The notes below the pieces were generated by a model that was not told the DNA's origin, ran no database searches, and saw only the letters and a program-made list of their open reading frames with translations. 64,000 nucleotides of DNA from Bacillus sp. FJAT-26390 (GTDB lineage Bacteria > Bacillota > Bacilli > Paenibacillales > Paenibacillaceae). Shown here piece after piece: positions 36,141-45,096 of the stretch. Numbering within the stretch: position 1 is the stretch's first letter; every line of letters starts with the position of its first letter. The position numbers and the translations under genes were made by a program. The stretch lies in assembly GCF_001682865.1 (NCBI RefSeq), contig NZ_MAQX01000001.1, forward strand, positions 124,001 through 188,000, given 5' to 3'.

Positions 36141-38648
36141 GTGAAAGAAAACATTGTGATTAAGGGTGCGCGCGAAAATAATTTGAAAAATGTCTCGCTT
36201 TCGATTCCCAAATACAAATTGGTCGTTTTGACGGGGCCGTCGGGTTCTGGAAAATCGACTGTAGCGATGGATACGCTGCAGCGCGAATGCCAGAGGCAGT
36301 ATATGGAATCAATGGGCATGACGGCAGATGCGATCAGCAAGCCAAAGGTCGAGTCCATTGAAGGCTTATCCCCGTCGATTAGCGTCGGACAGCATGTGAC
36401 GAACCGCAATCCGCGCTCAACAGTCGGGACAGTGACAGACATCTATGCGTATGTTCGATTTATTTTTTCCAGATTGGGCGAGCGGATATGTCCATCCTGC
36501 AGCGGAAGCATTGCGCCTACATTTGAACCGGCTGGGCTGCTTGTAGATGAAGACGAGGATATAGATCGTGAGACGATGAGCTGTCCGCATTGTAAAGCAG
36601 AGCTTGAGAAGCTGGGAATGCCACACTTTTCCTTTAATAAACCAGAAGGAGCATGCGAAGCATGCAGCGGGCTTGGTCATGTGGCGAGCATCAATGAAGC
36701 GGCCGTATTCAATCCGGAGCTTAGCTTGCGTGATGGAGGCGTTGCTTCTCTGAACGGCGTTCATCGCGATATTCAGATTCGTATTTTGGTTGCGGCCGGA
36801 AAGCATTTCGGATTTGAGCTTGACCCTGATCTGCCTCTGAAAGGTTACGGAGACGTTCAGCGTGATTTGCTTTACTACGGAGTCGAAAGCGAAGCATTCA
36901 AGCGCCATTATCCGAATGTGAAGCCGGTGCAAGGCACGAAGTTCGAAGGGGTCATTCCCGGTTTGTGGCGGCGATACAAAGAGAAGGAAGGAGAGTCAGG
37001 CGGCTCGTCAGAGAAAGACGTTGGCTTTTTTCATGAGCAGCTTTGCCCTGAATGTTCGGGAGCCCGCCTCAAGAAAGAAATCCGTCTCGTTCGAGTAGCT
37101 GGCGCAACGATCTCCGATGTTTCGGATCGGTCGCTTGGCGAAGTATATGAGTGGACGAGGGGGCTTGAGGAAGCACTTCCTCCAGAAGGCCTTCATTTGC
37201 TTGAGCCTATCCTTCATGACATGCCTGCGCGTTTGAAACGGATTATGGATGTTGGGCTTGGCTATCTGTCCATGAACAGGCAAACCGTAACTTTATCAGG
37301 CGGCGAAGCACAAAGGCTGCGTCTCGCTTCGCTGCTTGGCTCTGGGCTGACAGGCGTGCTGTATATTCTGGATGAACCAACGACGGGACTGCATCCCCGG
37401 GATACGGTTGGTCTAATCCGGGTGCTTCAAGAGCTGCGCGATCTTGGCAATACCGTGCTCGTAATCGAGCATGATATCGAGATGATGCGTGCTGCCGATC
37501 ATATTATCGATATTGGCCCCGGTGCAGGGTTATACGGTGGTACTGTTGTTGGCGAAGGCAGCTTGGAGGATCTAATGGCAAGCGAGCTTTCGGTTACGGG
37601 CGCTTATTTGAGAGAAGAGGCACTTCCTAGTCCTAACCGCGTCCGTAGGAAAGGAAATGGACAGCATATCACGATCAAGGAAGCACAAGTTCGAAATATC
37701 GAAATACCAGTTGTTTCCTTCCCGCTTGGCACACTAATCGCAGTAACGGGGGTTTCGGGTTCGGGCAAATCGACGCTTGTGTTCGACATCCTTGCAGAAG
37801 GAAATGCGGAGAGAAAAGAGCAGACGGGATGCAAGGAAATGACGGGCCTAGAGCATATCGGCAATGTGGTCATCTTTGACCAAACGCCTATGGGGAGAAT
37901 GCAGCGCTCGAATGTTGCGACCTATACCGATGTGTTTACGCACCTGCGCCAGCTGTTTGCTGGATTGCCAGAGGCGAAGAAAAGAAAGCTGACCACGAAA
38001 CATTTTTCATTTAATACGCCGGGAGGCCGCTGCGAGACTTGCCAAGGCTTAGGCGTGCTGTCCATTGATATGAATTTCTTGCCCGATCTTGAAGTGAAAT
38101 GCCATGACTGCAAGGGGAGAAGGTTTACTGACGAGGTTCTTCAGGTTCAATATGAAGGGTACTCTATATCGGATCTGCTGAATATTTCGGTGCAGGAGAG
38201 TTTGCCGATTCTACGGTCAGAGAAGAAGATGGCAGGCATTATCGCTATGCTGTGTGAGGTAGGGCTTGGTTATCTGAAATGGGGTCAATCGGTTAAAACG
38301 TTATCCGGCGGCGAAGGACAGCGAATTAGATTGGCTAAAGAGCTGAGCAAGCCATCCAAAAACCATACGCTCTATCTGCTCGATGAACCGACGACCGGCC
38401 TTCATCCATCAGACATTAAACAGCTTCAAGTACTGCTTAATAAGCTGGTCGATACGGGCAATACCGTCATAGTTGTCGAGCACAGCTTGGAGCTGATCCG
38501 GGAATCTGACTGGGTGATCGATATTGGCCCAGAAGGCGGCGCGGCAGGCGGAAAGCTAGTAGCAGAAGGAACACCGGAACAGGTAGCTGATGTGCCGGTT
38601 TCATCTACGGGAATGTTTCTGAAAAGGATTTTAGCAGAAGGACTTTAA
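36141..38648 (+). CDS. UvrA2-type ABC ATPase (excinuclease UvrA paralogue, drug resistance)
   Basis: This 835-aa protein is a UvrA paralogue with two ABC modules. Walker A occurs at GPSGSGKST (about residue 31) and GVSGSGKST; signatures LSGGEAQRLRLA and LSGGEGQRIRLA are each followed by LDEPTTGLHP. Zinc cysteines are present (CPSC, CPHC, CEACSGLG, CETCQGLG, CHDCKGRR). It is shorter than canonical UvrA (about 940 aa), as in class II UvrA/DrrC proteins that protect against DNA-intercalating drugs. GTG 36141 has GAGGAG 8 nt upstream; GTG 36132 overlaps it. It lies between marR and an MFS exporter. Confidence 0.88.
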   Translation: MKENIVIKGARENNLKNVSLSIPKYKLVVLTGPSGSGKSTVAMDTLQRECQRQYMESMGMTADAISKPKVESIEGLSPSISVGQHVTNRNPRSTVGTVTDIYAYVRFIFSRLGERICPSCSGSIAPTFEPAGLLVDEDEDIDRETMSCPHCKAELEKLGMPHFSFNKPEGACEACSGLGHVASINEAAVFNPELSLRDGGVASLNGVHRDIQIRILVAAGKHFGFELDPDLPLKGYGDVQRDLLYYGVESEAFKRHYPNVKPVQGTKFEGVIPGLWRRYKEKEGESGGSSEKDVGFFHEQLCPECSGARLKKEIRLVRVAGATISDVSDRSLGEVYEWTRGLEEALPPEGLHLLEPILHDMPARLKRIMDVGLGYLSMNRQTVTLSGGEAQRLRLASLLGSGLTGVLYILDEPTTGLHPRDTVGLIRVLQELRDLGNTVLVIEHDIEMMRAADHIIDIGPGAGLYGGTVVGEGSLEDLMASELSVTGAYLREEALPSPNRVRRKGNGQHITIKEAQVRNIEIPVVSFPLGTLIAVTGVSGSGKSTLVFDILAEGNAERKEQTGCKEMTGLEHIGNVVIFDQTPMGRMQRSNVATYTDVFTHLRQLFAGLPEAKKRKLTTKHFSFNTPGGRCETCQGLGVLSIDMNFLPDLEVKCHDCKGRRFTDEVLQVQYEGYSISDLLNISVQESLPILRSEKKMAGIIAMLCEVGLGYLKWGQSVKTLSGGEGQRIRLAKELSKPSKNHTLYLLDEPTTGLHPSDIKQLQVLLNKLVDTGNTVIVVEHSLELIRESDWVIDIGPEGGAAGGKLVAEGTPEQVADVPVSSTGMFLKRILAEGL

Positions 38649-38681
38649 ATAGATGAAATAGTCATGTGGAGGGAGCAACAG

Positions 38682-40208
38682 ATGTTGGCTAAAAAAAATA
38701 ATGTGGCTGTTATCATAGTGGCGTTGCTGCTGGCGACGCTTATGGCATCGATGGATAACACCATAACAGCAACCGCGATCGGAACCATTGTTGGCGACCT
38801 TGGCGGGTTTGACAAATTAATGTGGGTCACCTCAGCATATATGGTTGCCGAGATGGCGGGTATGCCGATCTTTGGTAAATTATCGGATATGTATGGCCGC
38901 AAACGCTTCTTTATTTTCGGCATTATCGTGTTTATGATTGGTTCAGCGTTGTGCGGTACAGCAGATTCTATCATTCAGCTTAGCATTTATCGTGCGATAC
39001 AGGGTATTGGCGGCGGTGCTCTAGTACCTATCGCATTCACGATCATGTTCGACGTCGTTGCTCCGGAAAAACGGGGGAAGATAGGCGGGCTATTCGGCGC
39101 CGCTTATGGGATTTCCAGTATTTTCGGCCCGCTCATTGGCGGCTATATTACGGATTATATCCACTGGTCTTGGATTTTCTACATCAACCTTCCGATCGGC
39201 CTTATTGCATTTGTTATGATTGCTTTTTTCTACAAAGAATCTGTCGAGCATTCGAAGCAAAAAATCGACTACCTTGGCGCGTTTACGCTGGTAGCCTCAA
39301 TTCTTTGTCTGATGTTCGCAATTGAGCTTGGCGGCAAGGAATATGCTTGGGATTCCAGCATGATTATCGGTTTGTTTTTTTCATTTGCGGTATTTCTTGT
39401 TGCCTTTATATTTATCGAGCGCCGTGCCGAGGAACCGATCATCACCTTCGGCATGTTCAAAAACCGTCTCTATTCCACAAGCAATATCATGGCTTTGTTT
39501 AGCGGCGCGGCGTTTATTACGGCTTCCGTCTACATTCCTATCTTTATACAAGGCGTATTTGGCGGCTCGGCAACAAATTCGGCGCTTGTTCTGCTTCCCA
39601 TGATGCTCGGTTCCGTAGCGACTGCCGCGGGCGGCGGAATTCTGCTTTCTAGGTTTAATTACCGCACGATCATGATAGCGACTTTGGCTCTGCTTGTTGC
39701 CGGTATTGCGCTGCTCACCACGTTAACGATTGATTCGTCACGCTTCATGGTCACGATCTTGATGATTCTAGTCGGTCTTGGAATTGGCTCATCGTTCTCC
39801 GTACTAAGCAATGCTGCGATCCATGGCTTTACGGCAAGGCAGCGCGGCTCTGCAAGCTCTACGCTCAGCTTCACGCGCGAGCTTGGCATGACGCTCGGAA
39901 TTACCGTATTCGGCATTATTCAAAGTCATATTTTTACGAATAAATTAACGGCTGTATTTGGCGGCGGAGGCCAATTGTCCGAGAGCATCGATCTAAGCGA
40001 TCCAAGTAAAATTTTGACGCCGGGCACGCGGGAGAAAATACCTGTTGATATTCTGGATAAGATTACAGAGGCGTTGTCCTCCTCTCTCGTTCAAACTTTT
40101 GCATGGGCGATTATTCCGTCTGTGATCGCTCTTCTTGCAGCAGTTGCAATGAGCAAAGAGAAATTTGATCCGGCTTCCGAATTGGAACAATATACGGCCG
40201 CACATTAA
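38682..40208 (+). CDS. MFS drug exporter, DHA2/14-helix (EmrB/QacA-like)
   Basis: This 508-aa transporter has about 14 membrane helices. Motif A is GKLSDMYGRKR after helix 2, and motif C-like sequence GPLIGGYITDYIHWSWIFYINLPIGL marks the drug:H+ antiporter class. A D in ASMDNTI of helix 1 fits the DHA2 D1 motif. ATG 38682 has GGAGGG 8 nt upstream; ATG 38664 precedes that site. It is 33 bp after the UvrA2-type gene, so exporter and DNA-protecting ATPase form an operon under MarR control. Substrates are probably hydrophobic cationic or DNA-binding drugs. Confidence 0.9.
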   Translation: MLAKKNNVAVIIVALLLATLMASMDNTITATAIGTIVGDLGGFDKLMWVTSAYMVAEMAGMPIFGKLSDMYGRKRFFIFGIIVFMIGSALCGTADSIIQLSIYRAIQGIGGGALVPIAFTIMFDVVAPEKRGKIGGLFGAAYGISSIFGPLIGGYITDYIHWSWIFYINLPIGLIAFVMIAFFYKESVEHSKQKIDYLGAFTLVASILCLMFAIELGGKEYAWDSSMIIGLFFSFAVFLVAFIFIERRAEEPIITFGMFKNRLYSTSNIMALFSGAAFITASVYIPIFIQGVFGGSATNSALVLLPMMLGSVATAAGGGILLSRFNYRTIMIATLALLVAGIALLTTLTIDSSRFMVTILMILVGLGIGSSFSVLSNAAIHGFTARQRGSASSTLSFTRELGMTLGITVFGIIQSHIFTNKLTAVFGGGGQLSESIDLSDPSKILTPGTREKIPVDILDKITEALSSSLVQTFAWAIIPSVIALLAAVAMSKEKFDPASELEQYTAAH

Positions 40209-40248
40209 TGAATTGTTATAGTCAAATTATGATGAAAATTTAGATATG

Positions 40249-40292
40249 AACCTCTCTACAGCGAAGTTGTTTTTACTGTGGGGAGGTTTTTT
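40249..40292 (+). terminator. Rho-independent terminator
   Basis: AACCTCTCTACAG pairs with CTGTGGGGAGGTT (G-T pairs allowed), with a loop of about 14 nt, followed by T residues. It ends the UvrA2-MFS operon. Confidence 0.85.
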
Positions 40293-40400
40293 GTTATTTA
40301 TTAAAGGGATGCGGGTGCTCTTTTCCTCCGAAGTATAGTAATATGATCTGATAATGATAAATCCAATTTAGTTAGTATCTGGGATAGGAGGTTATTATTG

Positions 40401-40709
40401 ATGAAAAAAGCGCTTATCATTATGAGCTCTACCTTTTTATTGTCGGGGACGCTGCTTTTTGGAATGGTCTATTTGGCAATCGCCAATTATGCCCCGCAAA
40501 TGAATGGATGGAGTGATCCGCCAGGCAAATTCTCAATGGCTATGGATGCAACAATGGTAAGGGTTCCTTTTACACTCAGCATTATATTTATGATTATTGG
40601 CTCATTATTGTTTGCTACTGTCATGATTGATGCGATATCCGCAGAAAAAATCAAAATGAATCCAGAAAGCAAAAACATTGAAGTGAGTGAAATCGTTAAG
40701 GAGGATTAA
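40401..40709 (+). CDS. Small two-helix membrane protein, unknown function
   Basis: This 102-aa protein has an N-terminal hydrophobic helix (ALIIMSSTFLLSGTLLFGMVY) and a second near residues 54-75 (VPFTLSIIFMIIGSLLFATVM), with a charged C-terminal tail (SKNIEVSEIVKED). No domain is recognised. RBS GGAGG lies 9 nt before ATG 40401. The next gene starts 2 bp after its stop, so the two are almost certainly co-transcribed with the following small membrane protein genes. Confidence 0.7.
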   Translation: MKKALIIMSSTFLLSGTLLFGMVYLAIANYAPQMNGWSDPPGKFSMAMDATMVRVPFTLSIIFMIIGSLLFATVMIDAISAEKIKMNPESKNIEVSEIVKED

Positions 40710-40711
40710 CA

Positions 40712-40885
40712 ATGGAACGAGAAAAAGAAATACAAGAGCTTAAAAATCGATTAGAGAGTGTCGAAAGCAAGCTTCAACATAGGTCAAATTCTTATAAAAC
40801 CATTAAATTTATAATAGGCTTTATCATTACGATTGTGGTGTTGTTAATCTTGATTGGTGTATTTCAGTTTGTTAGTTCTTCTTAA
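40712..40885 (+). CDS. 57-aa coiled-coil, single-span membrane peptide
   Basis: The peptide starts MEREKEIQELKNRLESVESK, a heptad-like charged helix, and then has one membrane helix (FIIGFIITIVVLLILIGVF) ending in FQFVSSS. RBS AAGGAGG is inside the end of the preceding gene, 8 nt before ATG 40712, and the stop-to-start gap is 2 bp, so translation is probably coupled. No known family was recognised. Confidence 0.65.
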   Translation: MEREKEIQELKNRLESVESKLQHRSNSYKTIKFIIGFIITIVVLLILIGVFQFVSSS

Positions 40886-40910
40886 AATGGATGTGCTGAG
40901 GTGATGATCC

Positions 40911-41510
40911 GTGAGTTACAGCAATAAAGTGAAAGCTAATTTTACGGTTATTTTAGGAATATTATTAGTGATTTCAATGGGGTATAACCTGTTTATGCAC
41001 CAAAAATATAAAAATGTTATCTTTCAAGATCAGGAAAACAGCGAAGCAAGATTAGGTCTTATTTCTGATTACGGAATAAATTTAGCCGACAACTTAGAAC
41101 AGTTTATTAAACATGCTAGCGGATCAGAAGATAATGAAACCAAAAGCAAGCTGGATTCCTTTTGGCGAATCGTGCTTGGCGATAATAAAAGCATTATTTT
41201 ATCCATAGGCCCTACGTCTCCTCTGTTTTTGGAAGATAGGGCGCCGAAGTGGGGGTTGTTGTCATATAGCTTTTTTCGCATTGATGGCGTAATAACGAAT
41301 TTGAATTTGCTCTTTCTTGAAAAAGGCTCGTACGCCTTAACGGACGTGGATAAGGAAAAGCTTGAGGCCGTTATATCCGTATTTCGAAAAATTCATAATG
41401 AAATGGACAAAGCTAAATATCCTGAACTTATTATTGATTCATTGACCGAAGAGATGATGATTATCGATCCGCTGTACGGAAAGACGTTAGAACGTATAAA
41501 TAGTCATTAA
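40911..41510 (+). CDS. Single-span membrane-anchored protein, unknown function
   Basis: This 199-aa protein has an uncleaved N-terminal helix (FTVILGILLVISMGYNLFM) and an outside helical domain of about 170 residues (DNLEQFIKHASGSEDNETK, later KLEAVISVFRKIHNEMDKAK). No named domain was recognised. The start is GTG 40911 with GAGGTG 7 nt upstream. It is the third of four small membrane protein genes in a row, likely one operon. Confidence 0.65.
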   Translation: MSYSNKVKANFTVILGILLVISMGYNLFMHQKYKNVIFQDQENSEARLGLISDYGINLADNLEQFIKHASGSEDNETKSKLDSFWRIVLGDNKSIILSIGPTSPLFLEDRAPKWGLLSYSFFRIDGVITNLNLLFLEKGSYALTDVDKEKLEAVISVFRKIHNEMDKAKYPELIIDSLTEEMMIIDPLYGKTLERINSH

Positions 41511-41544
41511 AGTGGTGGGAATGGCTTTATTAGGAGGCGAAATA

Positions 41545-41664
41545 ATGGAATTTTTCATTATCACTTTAGTGTTAGGATTCATTTGCATCATTGCTTACCT
41601 TCGTGCTATACACATCTCTCTTCAAAAAATGATAAAAATGATGTCTACAGATAGAAACAATTAG
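41545..41664 (+). CDS. 39-aa single-span membrane peptide
   Basis: The peptide MEFFIITLVLGFICIIAYLR is one membrane helix followed by a short basic tail (HISLQKMIKMMSTDRNN). A strong RBS, AGGAGG, lies 8 nt upstream of ATG 41545. It is 34 bp after the preceding gene in the small membrane protein cluster. Confidence 0.5.
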   Translation: MEFFIITLVLGFICIIAYLRAIHISLQKMIKMMSTDRNN

Positions 41665-41759
41665 AATTAGAAATAAATACATGGCTTTGGCAAATAGTAA
41701 ACAGATTAAGCGATATGATTTATAATGAAGGCTAATGCTACTGAGTTGGAGGGTTAGCT

Positions 41760-42473
41760 TTGACGTTGCGCGTTGGAGAAATTAATGAAATTAACCGTTT
41801 TCCGGTAAAATCGTTTGCGGGAGAACGTTTAGGAACCTGCACGGTCGAGTCGTATGGGTTATACGGCGATCGTTTTTGTGCTTTTTATGATGAAACCAAG
41901 GCAGGGTGGGAAAGTTTTTTCACGGCTCGAAAAATTCCTAATATGCTTGCTTATCGGGCAATGCTATTAGATGACAAAATAAGCGTACAGTCACCTGATG
42001 GGCGAACCTTTGGCTGGAATGACGATCTATTAGCGGAGATTCAAAAATACGCCAAAACAAAAGTTTCAATGACGAGTTACATGGCGCCAAACCCCGAGGA
42101 TGCTGATCTTATGAGTGTTGATGCTGCTAGTGTCCTAATAATAACAGACAAAAGCCTGAAGAAGCTTGAAGCCATTTGGGGAAAAAAGTTAGATGCGCGA
42201 CGTTTTAGAGCAAACCTAGTTGTGGCTTTAGAAGAAGATGAGTTCAACGAAGTTGACTGGATAGGAAAGCGGTTATTGATCGGAAGCTCCGAGTTTCAAG
42301 TCGACACTTCATGTGAGCGTTGTTCATTAATTACCATCGACCCAGACTCGCTGGAACGTGATGCTTCGCTATTGAAAAAAGTGAATGAAGAGCTGGGTTT
42401 GATGTTCGGTGTATATGCTTCCGTCAAAAAAACAGGGCAGATTCATATTGGTGACAACGTATATTTAGTCTAA
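41760..42473 (+). CDS. MOSC domain-containing protein
   Basis: This 237-aa protein has an N-terminal MOSC_N beta-barrel (GEINEINRFPVKSFAGERL) and a C-terminal MOSC domain with DARRFRANLVV and the conserved cysteine region TSCERCSLITIDPDS. MOSC proteins handle molybdenum-cofactor sulfur transfer or reduce N-hydroxylated compounds with electron donors. No ferredoxin domain is attached. Start is TTG 41760 with GGAGGG 6 nt upstream. It has its own terminator. Confidence 0.88.
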   Translation: MTLRVGEINEINRFPVKSFAGERLGTCTVESYGLYGDRFCAFYDETKAGWESFFTARKIPNMLAYRAMLLDDKISVQSPDGRTFGWNDDLLAEIQKYAKTKVSMTSYMAPNPEDADLMSVDAASVLIITDKSLKKLEAIWGKKLDARRFRANLVVALEEDEFNEVDWIGKRLLIGSSEFQVDTSCERCSLITIDPDSLERDASLLKKVNEELGLMFGVYASVKKTGQIHIGDNVYLV

Positions 42474-42500
42474 TAAATAACAATCGATAGGAAATGCAGA

Positions 42501-42527
42501 AAAAGGACCCCCACGGGTCCTTTTTTT
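42501..42527 (+). terminator. Rho-independent terminator
   Basis: AAAAAGGACCC pairs with GGGTCCTTTTT around CCAC, with seven T. It ends the MOSC protein gene. Confidence 0.9.
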
Positions 42528-42683
42528 ACTGGTTTTCTAATCCAGAACCTGAAGCCTAAGGGATCACTTTCCCGTAAGGCTGCAGGTGTTTTTGTTATGG
42601 ACAAGTTTTGTAACAAAGACACAGTCAAGCAGCGCGAAGCTTTCATAGATTAATAGGAACTTGAGATGGAGGAGTGAAGTGAA

Positions 42684-42902
42684 ATGAATGAAATGTATCA
42701 TTTTTGCAGGAAAAATATGAATTGCAGAGTTCGCGTCCAAACGCGCAATGGGGAATGCTTTGAGGGCGTTATCGTTGACGTGGACAGCAACAATGTGTAT
42801 TTCCGCAGACCGGATGGTGTCCGTATCTCTGGATGGTTTGGGTTCGGCGGCGGTATTTTTGCTTTATCGTTGTTTGCTCTGCTTGCCATTGCGTTGATCT
42901 AG
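42684..42902 (+). CDS. Small protein with Sm-like motif and C-terminal membrane helix
   Basis: The 72-aa product begins MNEMYHFCRKNMNCRVRVQT and has an Sm/Lsm-like strand pattern (CRVRVQTRNGECFEGVIVDVDSNNVYFRRP), a stretch common in small Bacilli proteins of unknown role. A hydrophobic C-terminal helix follows (GGGIFALSLFALLAIALI). RBS GGAGG lies about 12 nt before the ATG. RNA binding is a possibility from the motif but not supported otherwise. Confidence 0.65.
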   Translation: MNEMYHFCRKNMNCRVRVQTRNGECFEGVIVDVDSNNVYFRRPDGVRISGWFGFGGGIFALSLFALLAIALI

Positions 42903-42947
42903 TTAGCGTTTAACGCGCTGGACTAGCCGTTTTTTTGCTCTGTCAAA

Positions 42948-42986
42948 AACTCTCTGCAGGGAACATGCTGTAGAGAGTTTTTTACC
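42948..42986 (+). terminator. Rho-independent terminator
   Basis: AACTCTCTGCAG pairs with CTGTAGAGAGTT (G-T/mismatch tolerated) followed by T residues. A weaker hairpin with a T run (about 42899-42938) precedes it. Confidence 0.75.
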
Positions 42987-43131
42987 ATGTTTACTAAAGT
43001 TGTTACGGTATAGAATACTTATAGATAAACAAGACCTTGTTCAGATCGAAACCGGTCTATAAGATAAAGTTAGCGGGTGGATATGATTGGAATGAAAGGC
43101 TTGAGCAAAAAGGGGAGAGATAAGGGTGTCT

Positions 43132-43568
43132 ATGAGCGTGCTTCCATACGATTTGGAGCATGAGAATAGCGTGATGAAGTTAAGCCATAAGGCATGGCTG
43201 CTTTTTAAATACAATAAAGATTATGGGCATCAGAAGATGAGCTGCGTATTGGACGAGGACGGGGGCTTAATTGCGTTAGCTTATAGCTGCATACCATTTC
43301 GGCTTATGAAGGCGATGAGCTGGTAGGAAGCGTTATGTGTTGGCAAACAGGCGCGGTCGAAAGAATATTCGTCGTTCCCGATTGGCGGGATAAGGGATTA
43401 GCTGAGTATCTCATTGCGAAAGCTTTTGAATATCATTATGGAAATGGACGAACGAGCGTCGAGACATTAGTCAATGAAACGGATGACGAAAGCAAAAGAC
43501 TCCTTACGTCGATGGGCTATAGCTTTTCTGTGAAGCTGGAGCTTTTGGGTTTGGATCTGGAATCATGA
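43132..43568 (+). pseudogene. GNAT acetyltransferase, frameshifted
   Basis: The first part (to the stop at 43326) encodes the N-terminus MSVLPYDLEHENSVMKLSHK up to DEDGGLIALAY. The continuation of the GNAT domain, ISAYEGDELVGSVMC then GAVERIFVVPDWRDKGLAEYLI, lies in the -1 frame to 43568. One missing base near 43290-43300 (around AGCTGCATACC) explains the break. The acetyl-CoA loop is RDKGLAEYLI, weaker than the usual R/QxxGxG/A. A GTG at 43126 is an alternative start. The break could be real or a sequencing error. Confidence 0.7.
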
Positions 43569-43734
43569 TCTTTTCTTGCAGACGCAGTCTAGGACGCTTA
43601 ATAAGTCCATGGCTGCTGTTTTTCATTTCAACAGGCCTAGGTACTATAACAGATAGTACTTCAACTTTTTGAAGGAGCCGCTGTAAAATACGACTAACGG
43701 ATCATAAAGTCATTTTAAGCGGGGGCATGTTAGG

Positions 43735-44136
43735 TTGAACAAAATGAAAAGCTTTTGGAAATCTCATTTTTGGAGAACACAAGGCATTGCTGCTCCATAT
43801 TTAATCTTTATATTTCTGTTCTTCTTAGCTGGAATCAACCTGCAAGCGGATTCCGAGTTAGGCATAATAGGCCTGTTGCTGTTTATCGCGGTAGCGACTG
43901 CATTAACGGCTAGTTTTTCCAATAAAAGATGGGATACGATTTTATTTGCGATCTTTAACTATGTTGTGGACAGTATTATTTTTTATTATATCGTTTTGAA
44001 TGATAACTATTTTATTGATAGTGGACTAACGTTGATTTTTTTTCTTTTATTCCCTATAACCTGTCTCATCCTGCTGGTTGGATCGGCAATCGGATTATTA
44101 ATTGGGGATTTAAATGAAGAAACAGAAGGGCAATAA
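43735..44136 (+). CDS. Polytopic membrane protein, unknown function
   Basis: This 133-aa protein has about four membrane helices (YLIFIFLFFLAGINL, LGIIGLLLFIAVATALTA, TILFAIFNYVVDSIIFYYIV, LTLIFFLLFPITCLILLVG) and an acidic end (GDLNEETEGQ). No family was recognised. The start is uncertain between TTG 43735 and ATG 43744; both have only a weak ribosome binding site. It converges with the polysaccharide deacetylase. Confidence 0.6.
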   Translation: MNKMKSFWKSHFWRTQGIAAPYLIFIFLFFLAGINLQADSELGIIGLLLFIAVATALTASFSNKRWDTILFAIFNYVVDSIIFYYIVLNDNYFIDSGLTLIFFLLFPITCLILLVGSAIGLLIGDLNEETEGQ

Positions 44137-44151
44137 GAAAGAAAGTATTAT

Positions 44152-44195
44152 CCCACAGGCTGCAAGTACGATAGGCAGCCTGTGGAGCTCAGTCG
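44152..44195. other. Strong hairpin after the membrane protein gene
   Basis: CCACAGGCTGC pairs perfectly with GCAGCCTGTGG around a loop of about 11 nt. There is no T run on either strand, so it may be an unusual terminator or an RNA-stabilising element at the convergent ends of two genes. A 39-codon frame (44114-44233) spans it but has only a weak ribosome binding site. Confidence 0.4.
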
Positions 44196-44229
44196 TTAAA
44201 GTATTCAACGCCATGTTCAAACCAAAATA

Positions 44230-45096
44230 CTAACTCTCAATACTTACTCGTTTACAACGATCATAGCAATTAAAATTGTAAGGTTCGAGGCTGGAGTCGA
44301 GTGTTTTTGTTACAAATCCTTCTTTTTGTAAATAAGTTAGCAAATTGATTAAATGAGCCGCCGTTTCCGATACATCATGCATGAGCACAATAGGAGTTAC
44401 ATCTCCTTTTTCTAACCGATTAATTTGACTGATCGTAGATTCGATGAACTCTGCATTAGATGAGGACCAGTCGCTGCTGTCAACGTTCCAATCCCACAAC
44501 TTGTATCCATTGTCATCCAATACTTTCCGGTAGGAATCAGTCAAATAAGGGATGCTTCCATACGGCGTACGAATAAGATCGGAACTAATGCCGGTAATCT
44601 CCTTGAGCGTATGTTGAGCTTGGTCCATTTCATCGAGTGCGGTTTGTTCAGAAAGGTAAAAACGATGTTTATTATGGGTTACACCGTGCAGGGCAACAGC
44701 GTGTCCCTCATCTACAATCCGTTTGACGAGATCCGGCGACTCCTTCATTTTAGGCTCCAGCATAAAAAAGGTCGCTTTCGCATCAAATAACTTCAAAGCA
44801 TCAAGGATATCTGGAGTAGCCGAAGAAGGGCCGTCATCAAAGGTTAAATAAATGGTTTTACCGCTGCCGTTATTTTTAGCCGATGATTGCTTTACGATAG
44901 ATAATGGATTTTCAGGTCTTGCATCCACTTCTTCATCAGGGGGTTGCACATTATTAGAAATGCTGCTGCTGTTGCTGCCGCAAGCCGATAAAAGAACAAG
45001 AAAAATCAAAATAATGGTGATGGGTAATTTCTTCTTATGATTCGTCCTCATTTTCATTACATATTCCGGATAAAGTTGTTTTTTCAAAATACTCAT
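44230..45096 (-). CDS. Lipoprotein polysaccharide deacetylase (NodB domain)
   Basis: This 288-aa protein has a lipoprotein signal (KLPITIILIFLVLLSACG) and a NodB/carbohydrate-esterase-4 domain: motif 1 TFDDGPS holding the catalytic base and metal aspartate, motif 2 HGVTHN, motif 3 RTPYGS, and LMHD near the end. It should remove acetyl groups from cell-wall peptidoglycan or a chitin-like polymer outside the membrane. ATG 45096 follows AAAGGAG closely; ATG 45057 would give a shorter, more usual lipoprotein signal. Single gene. Confidence 0.88.
   Translation of the reverse strand: MSILKKQLYPEYVMKMRTNHKKKLPITIILIFLVLLSACGSNSSSISNNVQPPDEEVDARPENPLSIVKQSSAKNNGSGKTIYLTFDDGPSSATPDILDALKLFDAKATFFMLEPKMKESPDLVKRIVDEGHAVALHGVTHNKHRFYLSEQTALDEMDQAQHTLKEITGISSDLIRTPYGSIPYLTDSYRKVLDDNGYKLWDWNVDSSDWSSSNAEFIESTISQINRLEKGDVTPIVLMHDVSETAAHLINLLTYLQKEGFVTKTLDSSLEPYNFNCYDRCKRVSIES

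Noticed and set aside
42540-42600. Second hairpin after the MOSC gene (AGCCTAAGGG with CCCGTAAGGCT)
   Set aside because: Imperfect stem without a proper T run; the terminator at 42501-42527 already ends the unit.
44114-44233. 39-codon frame MKKQKGNKKESIIPQAAS
   Set aside because: Overlaps the end of the membrane protein gene, spans a strong hairpin and has only a weak ribosome binding site; evidence does not suffice for a gene.
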